This document shows, one piece after another, positions 21,125 through 34,239 of a stretch of 64,000 bases of DNA; within the stretch, counting starts at the first letter, position 1; each line of letters opens with the position of its first letter. The notes below the pieces were generated by a model that was not told the origin of the DNA, did no database searches, and saw only the letters and a list, made by a program, of their open reading frames with translations. Position numbers and translations under genes: made by a program. This DNA comes from Ceratothoa steindachneri. Taxonomy: Eukaryota; Arthropoda; Malacostraca; Isopoda; Cymothoidae. Location: NCBI GenBank assembly GCA_963969495.1, contig OZ018329.1:74414912-74478911 (forward strand), given 5' to 3'.

Positions 21125-21424
21125 TTACATTTTAAACCTTTGTTTCTCTTGTTTTACTTTATCCCTGTCAATTCGTGGTCTTCTGCTCCTGTTTTCGATT
21201 AAATCACGTTGCAATTGAGCTTCCCTCGAGGCCATATAAATCCCAGTAATTCTCTTTATCACTGAGTCCCTCCACATCACCTTTGCTTCCAACCAGGGGT
21301 GATTTTTGCCATCACTTCTACGCCGATCTTCGTTAGAGTGTGGTGGAATCACTCTGCAATACTCGGAATTTATTTTAATACTGCACTCTCTGCTGTTAGT
21401 AAAATTAGCTTGCACCAGCTTCAT
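21125..21424 (-). CDS. Unrecognised 99-codon frame, possibly mobile-element derived
   Basis: Open from an ATG at 21424 to TAA at 21125. The first half equals the peptide in the 20822-20961 repeat, which continues there with a different C-terminus, so the two are paralogous fragments with a shared N-terminal part. The second half here is rich in R, K and E. There is no known domain. The shared peptide suggests the reading frame is real or was recently so; it may be one exon or an element ORF. Confidence 0.3.
   Translation of the reverse strand: MKLVQANFTNSRECSIKINSEYCRVIPPHSNEDRRRSDGKNHPWLEAKVMWRDSVIKRITGIYMASREAQLQRDLIENRSRRPRIDRDKVKQEKQRFKM
21264..21403 (-). repeat. 140-bp direct repeat, copy 2
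   Basis: Second copy, 442 bp downstream. Its minus-strand frame runs 21424 to 21125 (99 codons) with a basic tail. The peptide family is not recognised. Confidence 0.8.
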
Positions 21425-23134
21425 CCCACTCTAATCTAGTGCCTCAGGACAGTATCACAGAGGGCGTGGCCCCACTTAATTGTGGTAATGTTGACTGGAG
21501 CCTTCAACACAGGCGGTAGGGACAAAGCTTTCTCCCTTAATCTCCCTTAAAGGGTCGAAGGGAGCAGAGGTCATCCGTTCCCAAGGAGATAAACGACTCC
21601 AACAACAACAGTCCATAAGAATCAACTGCGTTCATTTCATTCTTAATTGGGGTCTTACATTCAACTGAGTATCTCAAGTTCTAGAACTTATTTCCTATTG
21701 CAATACCGACTTCTTTTGTTAATCATTTCATGATGAGATTCCGCGGCTCAAATGCATTTTGGCTCCCCTATAAATAACAGTAAAAAGAAGGCGAGGTCTG
21801 AATTTCCAAGACCCGAATCGAGGCTGCTCCCATCATTTTTCACCTGGACACTAAAATATGAGGCTACGCGAGAGATACCTAAATAGGGTACTAGTATCTA
21901 GTACACAAGGGCAGACATACATGCTGGCAGTATACATGGGCGCAATTTAAATCAGTACCTGGTAGTGACACATCTGATAAAGAATTAAGGACCCTTTGGT
22001 AGGGTTAAGCTCATAATTTCCAGAGGATAGGTTGAAGGTGGGAATGGAATCAATTAGGGCTCATTGATCATCTTGCAAGTTGATATTTTCATCAGGGGGG
22101 TGTTTACAACTTTCACTTTTCCCCATTTCATTTGATGGTTTCAGGAAGACCAAAGATTGACTAGAGCATTAGACGTATTTCTAGTGCGTTCGTCGCAATT
22201 TACATTCGTTTATTTGTTTGCTTAACCTTTTCAGGTCGTTTGCCCCATAAAGGATTTGGCGAATATTTTCAGATGGTCTGCGATATACGTCTGCGCAGAT
22301 TCGGGAGGGGGATGTTTTTTAATTAACTCCGTTTTTTAGTGCACCTTTAGAGCTAAAAGTTATTTAATAATCATTAGTACTTTTAATAAGGTTATTTAAC
22401 TCCTCAACGAAATATTTACCTAAAAGTTGCTTCGAACTGATTTTTTTTACTGTAAATTGAAGTGCTATTAGAAAACCGCACAAAAATTAATTTGAATCCA
22501 AAATTTATGGATTATAATTATGTAACTTTTTTATAAATCTTTTTTATCGTTCATTTTAAGGCAATTACGTTAATAAAGGATGTTGATTATAAAGTAATTT
22601 TGAAGCAGACACTTGATCGTCAAGTCAGGAAACCACGCCCGGAGCTGTGACGTATGTTAAACATTCAATCAGAGCAGAGAAACGTTAAAAAACAGGTTGT
22701 TTGGGGGAAAATAAACGTTCCGATTTAAACGTAAATTTACGGCTTGGTTTTTATTCACACCTAACCTCTGCCCGTTAAATATGCGGGATAACTCCGTTAA
22801 GGGTTAAGCCCTAATAACCACCTCAGAATCCCTTCACTGCATTTTCGACAGCTCGAATGACATGTTCGCTGTTTCACACAGGCGTCTTTCTACAACAGTG
22901 CTCCTCAACCTTCCACCCATACACCCCTTGCAAAGTAATTCTCACACCTCATACTTCCCATAGCCATAAAAGAACAATCATTTTAGTTTTAAATTTGAGT
23001 TTATATTTTAATTTGTAAACTTATTTATATCGTTGTCTTTATATGTATGGGGTGTTGACCCTGCCTTGAACCCTGCAACTTATGTAAACACCCTCACATC
23101 GATGACCAACTCATGCTTCCTTGTGGCACTGAAG
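21425..23134. other. Unassigned DNA
   Basis: No domain is seen on either strand. Frames are short. Composition is near average for the window. Confidence 0.4.
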
Positions 23135-23195
23135 GGCCTACCTTCGTTTAGGCCCTTTTAGGCCCCTGTAGGCCCTTTTAGGTCTCTTTAGGAGT
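23135..23195. repeat. Short tandem repeat around TTTTAGGCCC
   Basis: Four imperfect copies of a TAGGCCCTTT-like unit of about 16 bp. Confidence 0.7.
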
Positions 23196-23217
23196 GTTTA
23201 AGTTTGGTCACATCATT

Positions 23218-23367
23218 CAGGCAATGGCAAAGCCATTGCCTGGAAAAATAAATATTAAAAATAACTTTGATAAAAAAACTTAAGTCATAACCAAACTAAG
23301 ATGAAATTATTATTGAAATACTAAAAAAAAATCCCCCTTCTTGAATTATAGAGTTGATGGTGATGCT
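23218..23367 (+). repeat. Dispersed repeat family A, internally deleted copy
   Basis: Begins with a perfect 11-bp-arm hairpin (23218-23242, CAGGCAATGGC and its complement around AAA), then jumps to the AATAACTTTGATAAAAAA core and the GATGGTGATG end. The middle ~300 bp found in the copies at 14796 and 53745 is missing. It abuts the Merlin element at 23368. Confidence 0.75.
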
Positions 23368-24093
23368 GATTACGGACCCCAGCCTTGTTTTGGGGTCGGT
23401 ATTCTACATAAGGGGATGTTTGTGGTCTGTATTCTCCATATGGCCATTTTAATTAGGTTTTTTATAGTTTCCCGTTAAATTTCATTATTTGAAAACTTGC
23501 TTCACCGAAATAAAATATTATCATTTTTTTCCTTTGGTCTATATTTTCCATTGGGTTAATTTATTAGTTTTTTTACCTTCTTGTTAAATTTAAATATTTG
23601 GAAAGTTGCTTCACCGCAATAAAATATTAATTTTTTCTAATATTATTTTTTTTTTAACTTTAAATTTTCATCAGTCATTTTCAAAAGAATAATTAAAGGA
23701 ATAATCTCATTCCATAAAAAAAATATATTTCTATGGATTTTTACGAGATTTATTTTCCAAGATGTCGTGTGCCGTCTAATATCAACTGAAGAGACTTTAA
23801 CGGTTATTAACTGGATGAAACGGCAGCGCTTTCTTGCTATTGAAATGAAGCGTTGCAGCTGTCATCAAAATATGAACTAGACTAAACATTCCTCATCTCT
23901 AGACAAATTTGCATGAAAATGCCAAATTACAGACTGCACCAAATACAAAACAAGAACATCAATAAGTTCCAAATCTTTTTTTAGACATTTATCTTTGGAG
24001 TGAAAGAGCCTCCCCGCGGAATCCAATGAATCAGCTTAATGTTTCAGAAAAAAACTATCGTGGATATATATAGTTTTAAACAGAGAGGTGGGG

Positions 24094-24640
24094 TCTAAAT
24101 ATTTTGAAGATAATCCAGTACAACTTGGTGGTCCGGGAATTATTGTAGAAATAGACGAGTCATGTTTTTCACACAAACCCCGAGCACCATCGTGGAAGAT
24201 TTCCGAGCACGCCATTATGGGCTTTTGGCCTTGTTGAAACAAGAAATACACCTGCTGTAGGATATATGGCCTTGTGAAAAAGAGAAATGCAGAAAAGTTA
24301 CTAACAATTATACAAAAAATAGTCAAATCTGGAACTGTAATTCATAGTGACGAATGGAAGGAAGGCTTAAAGGCGTATTCAACAAGATATTGGATTTACT
24401 CACAGGAAAGGGAATCATTCGCTTTGTTTTATTGACCCAATTACTCACGTTCACTTAAGAACTATCGAAAGCTATTGGAATAGGCAAAAAAGTTGGATAA
24501 AATCAATGCATGGATGTAGGAGATTACACTTAAATTCATACTTAGACGAATTTATGTGGCGTGAAAGGAAACATAAACAACAGATTTTTTTCATTTTTGT
24601 AATACCATTAGTTCACAATATTCTTTTAATTAAACAATAA
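24094..24640 (+). pseudogene. Merlin transposase (DDE)
   Basis: VQLGGPGIIVEIDESCFSHK carries the first Asp; RNAEKLLTIIQKIVKSGTVI then HSDEW the second; HLRTIESYWNRQKSWIKSMH the Glu; and RRLHLNSYLDEFMWRERK closes the domain before TAA 24638. The catalytic triad is intact in the conceptual frames, but a TGA after FWPC (near 24234) and several frameshifts break the gene. The N-terminal zinc-binding part is not recognisable. IS1016/Merlin assignment rests on EIDESCF, HSDEW and TIESYWNR. Confidence 0.82.
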
Positions 24641-24791
24641 ATATGACCCTTTAATTAATCACAGAGAAATTTATTTATATTAGTGTACTAAAAACAATAA
24701 TCATTTAGTTAAATTAAAAAATATATAATAAAGTTTGTTTTATTAATTTTAGTTGAGTTTTGTATTCTTCATTTGGGCAAAAATGGGGTCC

Positions 24792-24911
24792 GTAATCTAC
24801 ATAAGGACAAAGTTGGGGTTAGTAATCTACATAAGGCCAAAGTTAGGGTTGGTAATCTACATAAGGCCAAAGTTGGGGTTGGTAATCTACATAAGGCCAA
24901 AGTTGGGGTAC
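24792..24911 (+). repeat. Four 30-bp subterminal repeats of the Merlin element
   Basis: GTAATCTACATAAGG-containing units start at 24792, 24822, 24852 and 24882. Related words (GTATTCTACATAAGG, TATTCTCCATATGG) occur near the left end at 23399 and 23427, so these may be transposase-binding repeats. Confidence 0.8.
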
Positions 24912-24946
24912 TTATTCTCCATATGGGTTACTTAGGGTCCGTAATC

Positions 24947-25500
24947 TACATATGATCCTTTTGTTTGAATAATTTAGAAACTTGATAGATTATAAAATGG
25001 AATTAACTTAAGATATATTAAAATTAGGTCATCTCATAAGTAGTGCGGCAATCTCTCTTTTCATGTTTATTATGAATTTATAGATAGAAATAATCGAAAG
25101 CAGCTTTGTTTTTATACAGGCCTAGTCTAACTAACTCGATATACAGGGGCCTAATCCACGGAAGATTTTCTCGTGCGTTTGGTGGAAGATGGATGACACA
25201 ATCAAGTTTGAACTTCTTAACGCAAATCATACTATCGCCAAAGATGTTTACTGTGTTCAGTTGGACCGTGTAAACAGGGGTGGAAAACCCCTTGCCTGTG
25301 GGCGAAATTTTGCCTGCAGCCAGCTGACAAGGTTACTTAAAAACTCATAGGAAAGAAACAGTAAGCCTACGCCGTATATGTAATTGCGAGCATTGGCTAT
25401 AACTAATGACGTAATAGCCACGCCCTTATTAGAGCTAATCAGGATTTAATATCTGTCCATGAATATTCGCTGTTCGTCACTTATCATCGGGCAGACAACC
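24947..25500. other. Unassigned DNA
   Basis: No feature is recognised. It could include the 5' end of the LINE that follows. Confidence 0.35.
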
Positions 25501-27957
25501 AGTTGGTCAATGGGATTTCAAATTTATCGTTGAAATGATGTGGGTTTCAGGAATATAATTTAAGTTGTTTTCCACCACGTACCACAGAGAGGATAAAAAT
25601 ATTTCTCAGAGGAGAACGTTTTGACGGATATTCAATAGCTGTGAAAAGAGGTCTTGACTTCAGATCAATAAGTGAACTCAATGAATCATACCTCGCTGTG
25701 GAGGTCTGTACGGCAGTGGACCCCCTAGTCCTGGCAACATGGTACCAGCCCCTAAGGAGAGGGTACTTACCCCTTCACAACATCCTGCAACTTTGTGGTC
25801 ACGGTAGAACCGTTCTTTTTGCCGGCGACCTCAATGCGAGGAATTCTGCCTCAGATATACACGTCGACCAACCCAGCAGGTATGAATCTTGACACACTTA
25901 TTGAGGGGCAAATTATGACAAGAATTTCACCAGACTTCCCGACATTCATTACACATAGATCAGCCACAAAACCAGACATAGTGCTCACTAGCACTGTTTT
26001 CCCCTACAACTACTTCATGCAGCCGGGCCCTTCTATCCCCAGCAAACACCAGGCTATCCTTATTAAAATCTCAACCTCCCCCATTCAGGTCCCGATCCCA
26101 GAACGCAAGTGCTACGCTCGAGCCAAATTACAACCCTGACCCCTTAATTAATGCCACTCTAGAAGAAATTAACGAGGAGTTTGATAAAATTACTGAATAT
26201 TTAATAAAAAACGATAAGGAAGCCAATCCCCGAGTTAAATATAAAACTCTTCCTGCCCCTTCTTGGATCCGCTAAAATGAAATCCCTCGCGAGGGAATAC
26301 GGGGAACGGATCAATGAAGTAAGCTTAACTGGCCCTATATCACTACACACAGACAAACACGACAGAAATGCGACCAATTAATGACTCTTGTTAGGGACCA
26401 AAAGAATGTACTTTGGGAAAATTTGATCGACGGACTGAATATAGAAAACGACTCACGTACATTCTGGCAGACAGTAAAAAGACTAAAAGGTGGATAGACA
26501 CAAAATACCTTAAAACTTACACGTGAAAATACAGAAATTACGGACGCAGAAGAAATAGAAGAAGAATTTAGCCTCTTCTGGGCATCTATATTTAAGGTAT
26601 CCTCGGAAAAGAATGATTACTTTGAATTAGACTTCGAAGACGGAATAATAAATTATCTGAACGACTAGATACACAGAATCCATCCTTACCATTATGTATT
26701 GCAGGAAAAGGATATGAAGGGACTCTGTGGTAGAATTACTGCCGAAAAACTCTCGGAAACTTCAAAATCCTTTTGTCAACGAGCATCAGAGCGTACAGAA
26801 CTATTCGAGCCCCTCCTAACATCCTTCTGAGGCTCATGAATACTATGAATGCGTGCCTGAACGTGGGTTACTTCCCTGACCACTGGAAGGTAGCAAAAAT
26901 GATATTCATTCCCAAAGCTAGTAAGCCACCGGACAGTACAGTTAACTTCAGGCCTATATCTCTCTAAGAATTTGCAGGGAAAGTATTTGAGAAAATATTG
27001 GCCAACAGGGTGAATACATTCATCTAAGAAAATAATTTGCACAACAACCAACAATATGGCTTCCGAAGGAAGCGAGGAGTGGACACGGCGCTAGCTGTGA
27101 TGACCGAGAAGTTGTGAACATTAAAGGTTTCAATGGCCTCGAGTTCGAGCTTGAGGCGGGAGTGGCACAAGGGGGTTATATAAGTCCCTTACTTTACAAC
27201 ATATACACCATCAACCTTTTTCAACATCTGACTGAAGGCTCATTATACATCCAATTTGGGGACGATATAACAATGATCTGAACAACACCTTACAAGAATG
27301 TGAATTATATGGAACAGAGTATGGCGGTAGAAATTGAAAACATCAACTCTTTTGAGAAAAGATGGAGGATTTCTACCAATGCCCAAAAGTTCCACGTAAT
27401 TCCACTATTCCAACGGACCCTCGCATACATCCGGGTGGGGGTGCTGCACGCATTCCATACTGCACGGAGGGCACGGTTCTAGAACTCCGGATTACGACTC
27501 GTGGATATGGGAGTTACGTAGCTAAAACTCCATCGAATGCTCTGAGGAACTTGGGGGCGAATTTTTCAGATTTCTAAACCTGAGCACCCCCCCAAAACTA
27601 AACATCTATAATGCATGCATTCGATCCAAACTCCTGTATCCGCCGGTCCCTATAAACGCGAGTCCCGAGGCCCAAATCCTTAAACTGGAAAGGGTCCAAA
27701 ATAAGGCGGTCTATATTATATGGAGAACCAGAAGGAGAGATTGGAGAAGGCAGAGTGAGCTCCATGGTGAACTGGGGTTAACTCTCATAAACGTGGGGCT
27801 TCACCAAAGAGCAAGCAAGATGGGGAACAACATACACCGGCGCCTCCCTCCCGAGTTTGTACTCGAGCACATGGACTTTGATGACATAGGACACGCAAAA
27901 CCTTTTAAAAGGAGCAGACTAATCATTGACAATGACATAGACCCAAGGTTCACGTAG
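25500..27957 (+). pseudogene. LINE ORF2: endonuclease and reverse transcriptase, heavily decayed
   Basis: APE-type endonuclease: SIAVKRGLDFRS, LVLATWYQPLRRGYLPL, LFAGDLNARN and a SKHQAILIKIS segment where SDH is usual. RT: LGYFPDHW-like CLNVGYFPDHWKVAKMIFIP, NFRPISL, NNQQYGFRRKRGVDTALAVM, AGVAQGGYISPLLYNIYTI (motif B) and IQFGDDITMI (motif C with Gly for Ala). Then LYPPVPINASPEAQILKLER, VQNKAVYII and a terminal region to TAG 27955. Motif A is missing, deleted between VMTEKL (about 27117) and the motif B region (about 27130). Many stops and frameshifts. No RNase H. An A-rich tail follows at about 28050-28170. Related to the minus-strand copy at 34.2-35.2 kb; the clade is uncertain. Confidence 0.82.
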
Positions 27958-28224
27958 ATTTTTACAATACCCAACCAACACAAAGCCAAACACAATCCCC
28001 TTTCACTTAATTAATCAAGTGCTAATTTACCCCAATTTTAGCGCGATTAACTCGCCAAAAATATAAAAAAGAAAAAATAAATATAATAAAAATAAACAAA
28101 ACAATAAAAACAACTCAAATCCGGGTGTAAACAACTCAGATAAAAACAAAAACAAACAAAAATCTCATCACTAAAAGCAGTGGGGATCGAAAACCACTCT
28201 GCTATAAATGCTTTAATGCCTTTT

Positions 28225-28377
<153 letters not shown>

Positions 28378-28427
28378 GCAGGAATATGAAGACCCAGGTG
28401 ATTACACTAATCATTTATTGGCCAGAT

Positions 28428-28457
28428 GTTTCGGACCTTTACTAGGACCATCTTCAG
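28428..28457 (-). ncRNA. Hammerhead-like motif, left arm
   Basis: Minus strand: CTGAAGA, stem GGTCCT/AGGTCC with one T-T mismatch, then GAAAC. The CTGANGA core is intact. The cleavage-site bases further on are unclear. Confidence 0.55.
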
Positions 28458-29066
28458 CGACTATGTCGACTAATGAGAAGGGAAAGGAACATTCAGAGTA
28501 TCACCATCATATTATCTTAAGCCTTAACTTCTCTCGATTTGAAAATCTTAGAGTCACTGTATATCAATAAAATAAATCCAACCCTAAATAATTACTCCTC
28601 CTCAATTAAACTATTCACAATATAAACAACCAACACTTTAATAGATTAACTAGCCAACCGACCAACCGAACAAATTTCGTTAGTAGTTTTATATGTTTAG
28701 TTAGTTGATTTCTCAACTCCCACGATAAAGGTTAGTCACTTTGTTCATTCTGATTTGTTTCCGGTTTTTTTTTTTTGTTTTTTACAATTTAATATAATAG
28801 GTTATTTTTTGTTTACTCCAGTAACTTTTAATATGTGATATTCAAGTCAGTTTATGGAATAATTTCACTTTCTATTATTTTTTTTTAAATCACACTGGGT
28901 AGTATTAATTATTTCTATATATTGTTATTTGTGTTTTTACTTTAATTTTAATAATTGTCAATTTTATTATTTTAACTTGCCTTCTTCCGCTTTTTTTTGT
29001 TTAAATGCATTCTTTTAACTGTTATCAATTAATGTTCCTTCCCCTTCTCATTAGTCGACATAGTCA

Positions 29067-29096
29067 CTGAAGATGGTCCTAGTAAAGGTCCGAAAC
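29067..29096 (+). ncRNA. Hammerhead-like motif, right arm
   Basis: Plus strand copy of the left-arm motif: CTGAAGA, stem II, GAAAC, then GTTCGGCC. Core identical to the left arm. Confidence 0.55.
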
Positions 29097-29183
29097 GTTC
29101 GGCCAATAAATGATTAGTGTAATCACCTGGGTCTTCATATTCCTGCTACATATCAGATTCCCAAGGAACAAATCAATTACAAG

Positions 29184-30960
<1,777 letters not shown>

Positions 30961-30965
30961 TGTCA

Positions 30966-31680
30966 GGTTGGAACGAAAGTAATGTCCGCTTTTAAGGTAT
31001 ATTTTAAAGATGAAAATCCTATGACTATGAATATATTTAATCACTTCCTAGAACCTCAGACCATCTGTCAACAAGCTTATGGATGCCACTCTTGTAAAAC
31101 CCTTTAGGTCCTGATGCAAAATATGAATCGAACTCGTTTTGAACCTCTTCTCTTGATATCGACCTAAGACCATTCAAATGGTTCTGTAATCCCCTAAACA
31201 AGGGATAGTCGGAAGGAGCAAGTTCAGGAGAATATGGAGGATGAAGCATTCTTTCCCAGCCAGGTTCCTCCAAGAGATCCTTTTGGTCATTCGAGATGTG
31301 TGAAGACGGGCATTATTGTGACGGAGGCTGAGACCCCTTCTGTTGAGCCTTTGGCTGAAAGCGGCTTTTAAACGACGAAATTGATTGCAGTGTAGATTAG
31401 AATTGAGGATTTGATTGTTGGTGAACAGCTCAAAATGGACAAGACCTTCAATATCCCAACACACACTCAACATGATCTTTTTATGGATGAAGCCCTTTTC
31501 TCGGCTGTTGAGAGATTCTGCTTCCTCGACTGATCCACGAACGGCGGCGTTTAACGTTAAAATAAAGGATTCACTCCTCATCACTAGTAACAAACCCGCT
31601 CCCAAATGGTGCCACCTGAAGGTGGCGTGAAAGCAATGACTTGCAGCAAGCAACTTGCTGTTGCAGATTCACAAGGGAGG
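30966..31680 (-). mobile_element. Mariner fragment, 3' part
   Basis: GGTTGGAACGAAAGTAATGTCCGC (30965-30988) is a mariner-type end, followed (minus strand) by the C-terminal two thirds of a transposase. The 5' part stops at a GA-rich tract (31690-31760), and no matching second end was found. Confidence 0.7.
31037..31660 (-). pseudogene. Mariner transposase fragment, SETMAR-like
   Basis: Minus strand: VACCKSLLSRH, FVTSDEESFILTLNA (first Asp in SDE), KIMLSVCWDIEGLVHFELF, RRGLSLRHNNARLHTSRM (second Asp position is Asn), HPPYSPELAPSDYPLFRGLQ (third position Glu in SPE where SPD is usual) and LVDRWSEVLGSD before TAA. Frames shift near 31270 and 31560. Two catalytic positions are altered, so the copy is doubly dead. 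The N-terminal helix-turn-helix domains are missing. Confidence 0.85.
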
Positions 31681-31689
31681 AAAAGAGCC

Positions 31690-31762
31690 CGGGGGGGGGG
31701 AGAGAAAGAGAAGGAGGAAGAGAGGCAGGGAGGTAGAGAGAAAGAGTGAGAGAGGGGAAAGC
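31690..31762. repeat. GA-rich low-complexity tract
   Basis: GGGGGGGGG followed by imperfect (GAGA/GGAA)n. It interrupts the mariner fragment. Confidence 0.9.
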
Positions 31763-33040
31763 CATGCCGATGGAATTTAAGAATAAATGATACAAAAAAA
31801 TCTGAACAATCACATTGAAAATGATCTACATCATAATTAGTCTGACAATTCCTATACACGGTTTTTAACTTATTTTTTATATTAAATTCCATTGTTTTGT
31901 CACACAGAAAAGATACGTTGATATGTTTAAGAAACTGGACGTATTGTGAGTAACCAATTTGCAGGTACCGTATTTATGACCATTAAAATTACCATATTTT
32001 GTATAACATTTTATTGTTCTAAGCTCTCGCTGGTTATGATTTTTCTATACCCTCGTTAGTTATTATTTTGTTTATGCTACAATTGCATTATATAGCTGAA
32101 GTTTAATTATTATTTGTAATTTCATTATTTCTTTTCAATTATTTTATTTAACAACATAGCACCTTTGATGTACATTCAGGCTATATCACAATTAGGAATA
32201 ATAAGGTATATTATTTGTCTTCATCTGTCCATAGCATATTAATTTTGTTCTAATCACTGTTAAGATTAGTTTTAAATGTGCATTCAGTTTAAAGATAATT
32301 GATTCGGCAATTGTAGGAGACTCATGATTTCATCCATTCCACTACCCTCTAACATTCTCTCTAGCATTCTCGCGTCTCCCTCTCCTCAAAAGACCTCTGG
32401 TACTCTCCGGCTCTGTAATGCTTAGGAAATTTTCCGGAAGTTCTTTCTTCCGGAGAAAATATCTGTGACAGAGCCTTCTTGCAAAGCGTGCTTAATTCAA
32501 GTTCAGAAACATTTTTTTTTAAATTCTCCAAAAGTTACAACAATATGAAGTGCTTAATGCAACTTTAGACACACATACACAAAGAGAAACCTTCGTCTGA
32601 ACTGTTTATACAAACGTCATCTCGTATCGTCACGTCACTAAACCACGCGCATCAATTCATCGGAGTAATTTTAACTCCGCCTCCTGGTTTTGAATTATAA
32701 AAACCAGAACTTGGTTATTTAAAAATACTTTTTGATAGTTATTCCTTACTATCCTCGGACTAACCTCGTGTCTGAAACACGTGTGAATCTGAGTCTCGAG
32801 CGGATTCACAAAATCCTTTTAAACCTTTTCTATTTTTAAGTTCTAACCAAACCAAGTTGTGCCAAGTGACGGTAAACTAGGCGATTATAAGGGAATCTAT
32901 TGAAATGTCTCTTTTTAGGTGGAACAGCGATTACCTGAAAGTCATCTGCCTTGTGAGGAACGATGCCCGCCCCAGGACCTGAGGCAGTGTCGGTTATTAT
33001 TTATCAACCTTTGCTATCTACTACCCAAACACACGCACAA

Positions 33041-33042
<2 letters not shown>
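31763..33042. other. Unassigned DNA
   Basis: No coding is recognised. A TTTCCGGAAG / CTTCCGGAGA hairpin lies at about 32430-32455. Confidence 0.4.

Positions 33043-33117
<75 letters not shown>
33043..33117. repeat. (TA)n microsatellite
   Basis: A pure TA run directly before a Penelope-like terminus. Confidence 0.97.
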
Positions 33118-33120
<3 letters not shown>

Positions 33121-33215
33121 GCAGTAGGAAGGATACGACCATCAGTGACATTCTTATTTATTCCAAGCAACGTTTCGGATTACCCAATCCATCATCAGGC
33201 TAAAGGGATAAACAC
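33118..33215 (-). mobile_element. Penelope-like element terminus
   Basis: Same order as at 2700 and 8568: (TA)n, spacer with TTATTTATTCC, CGTTTCG, hairpin, CATCAG. About 400 bp of AT-rich untranslated-type sequence follows, with no RT. Confidence 0.65.
33172..33198 (-). ncRNA. Hammerhead-like motif with consensus core
   Basis: Minus strand: CTGATGA, perfect 5-bp stem GGATT/AATCC with loop GGGT, then GAAAC. Of the copies here this is the closest to the consensus hammerhead core. The cleavage-site side is not clear. Confidence 0.6.
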
Positions 33216-33599
33216 AATTTGTGAGGCGAACAAATGTTAACATAAACTAAATACAAATCAAAAGCAAATATTTTAGATAGTAAACCTATAAAGTTAGAAA
33301 TATCAATAATTACAAGTACATATACAGATAAGATCAAAGCAAAGGAGAGGAACAAATTCATACCTGCTGTCAGCGAGTCAGGGGAATGACTAAGGAAGTT
33401 ACCAAAATCGAACACGATTATTGGTAGTTTGCTGTCGGTAGAATATTAACAGGTCTGAAGCTGGTTGGTTAAGGCTATTACCGATAATGGGTGGCAGGTC
33501 AAGTCTGAATTTAACGTGGGCCAATGTGTTTTTATGAAGAGAGATTCCAGAATTCTGAGCTGGGTGATGTTAGGATTAGAGCCCAGAATCTCAAAATTA

Positions 33600-33900
33600 T
33601 TGTTGTTTGCATCAACCATACAATTTATACATATATATGTAGATTTTGTTAAAGACCATAGTATATTTTGCTTTTATTAATTTTCTTTGGAAACTTTCCA
33701 TTTTTCTTATTATCTTTTTTAGTTCATCTTGTAGTTAGTAAAGAACTTCTACGTTCATCTCTTTTTTTAATTGAAATGTGTTTGGTAAAAACCAAATTTG
33801 ATTTTATTGCTGAGCTATCGATCTATGCGATCATCTTCAGATGTCTTTCTTCCTTTATCGGTGAAGAACGGTGGCGTCAGGATGAAAAGAATTAAGGTGA
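33600..33900 (+). repeat. Dispersed repeat family D, copy 1
   Basis: Parallel over about 260 bp to 39285-39550: TTTTGTTRAAGACCAT, TTTAATTGAAATGTGTTTGG against its partner, GATCATCTTCAG and a final gtggaGTGAGGAT-type end. By eye roughly two thirds identical. It lies by TA-rich DNA, as does its partner; perhaps another Penelope-like end type. Confidence 0.6.
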
Positions 33901-34239
33901 GAGAAGTGAGAGGATGGTAGGGGTAGATAGCATGGGAGGGTTTTTTTAAGGGGTGGGGTGGGAGTGTGAAATGTGTGTTTGTGTGATGATTGTATGTAGT
34001 TTAATAACTTCCAGGTTACTGGCTGATCTCATTTTTATGGCGTTCTTCTATCTTCTGTTCTTTAAATTGCTTTTGGGTTTGTGTTGTTCTAGTTGCTTCT
34101 AAGTTTTTGTTCGGTTTCCTTTTTATTTGCGATATCGTATTGGTGATTTTTCTTAGGGGCTCCTTGCGGTAAGGTTCTTCTAATTCGAATTCAAATTCGG
34201 TTTTTATACTGGACTTATTTACTTTATTTGTTTAGGGTG

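Larger units (their letters stand above)
23368..24946 (+). mobile_element. Merlin (IS1016-like) DNA transposon
   Basis: Ends are inverted copies of GATTACGGACCC (23368-23379 and 24935-24946). The transposase remnant is inside. The left subterminal part has a ~115-bp duplication (about 23417-23528 and 23530-23635, both with GTTAAATTT and GCTTCACCGNAATAAAATATTA). The right subterminal part has four 30-bp repeats. An 8-9 bp target duplication is not evident in the flanks. Confidence 0.72.
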
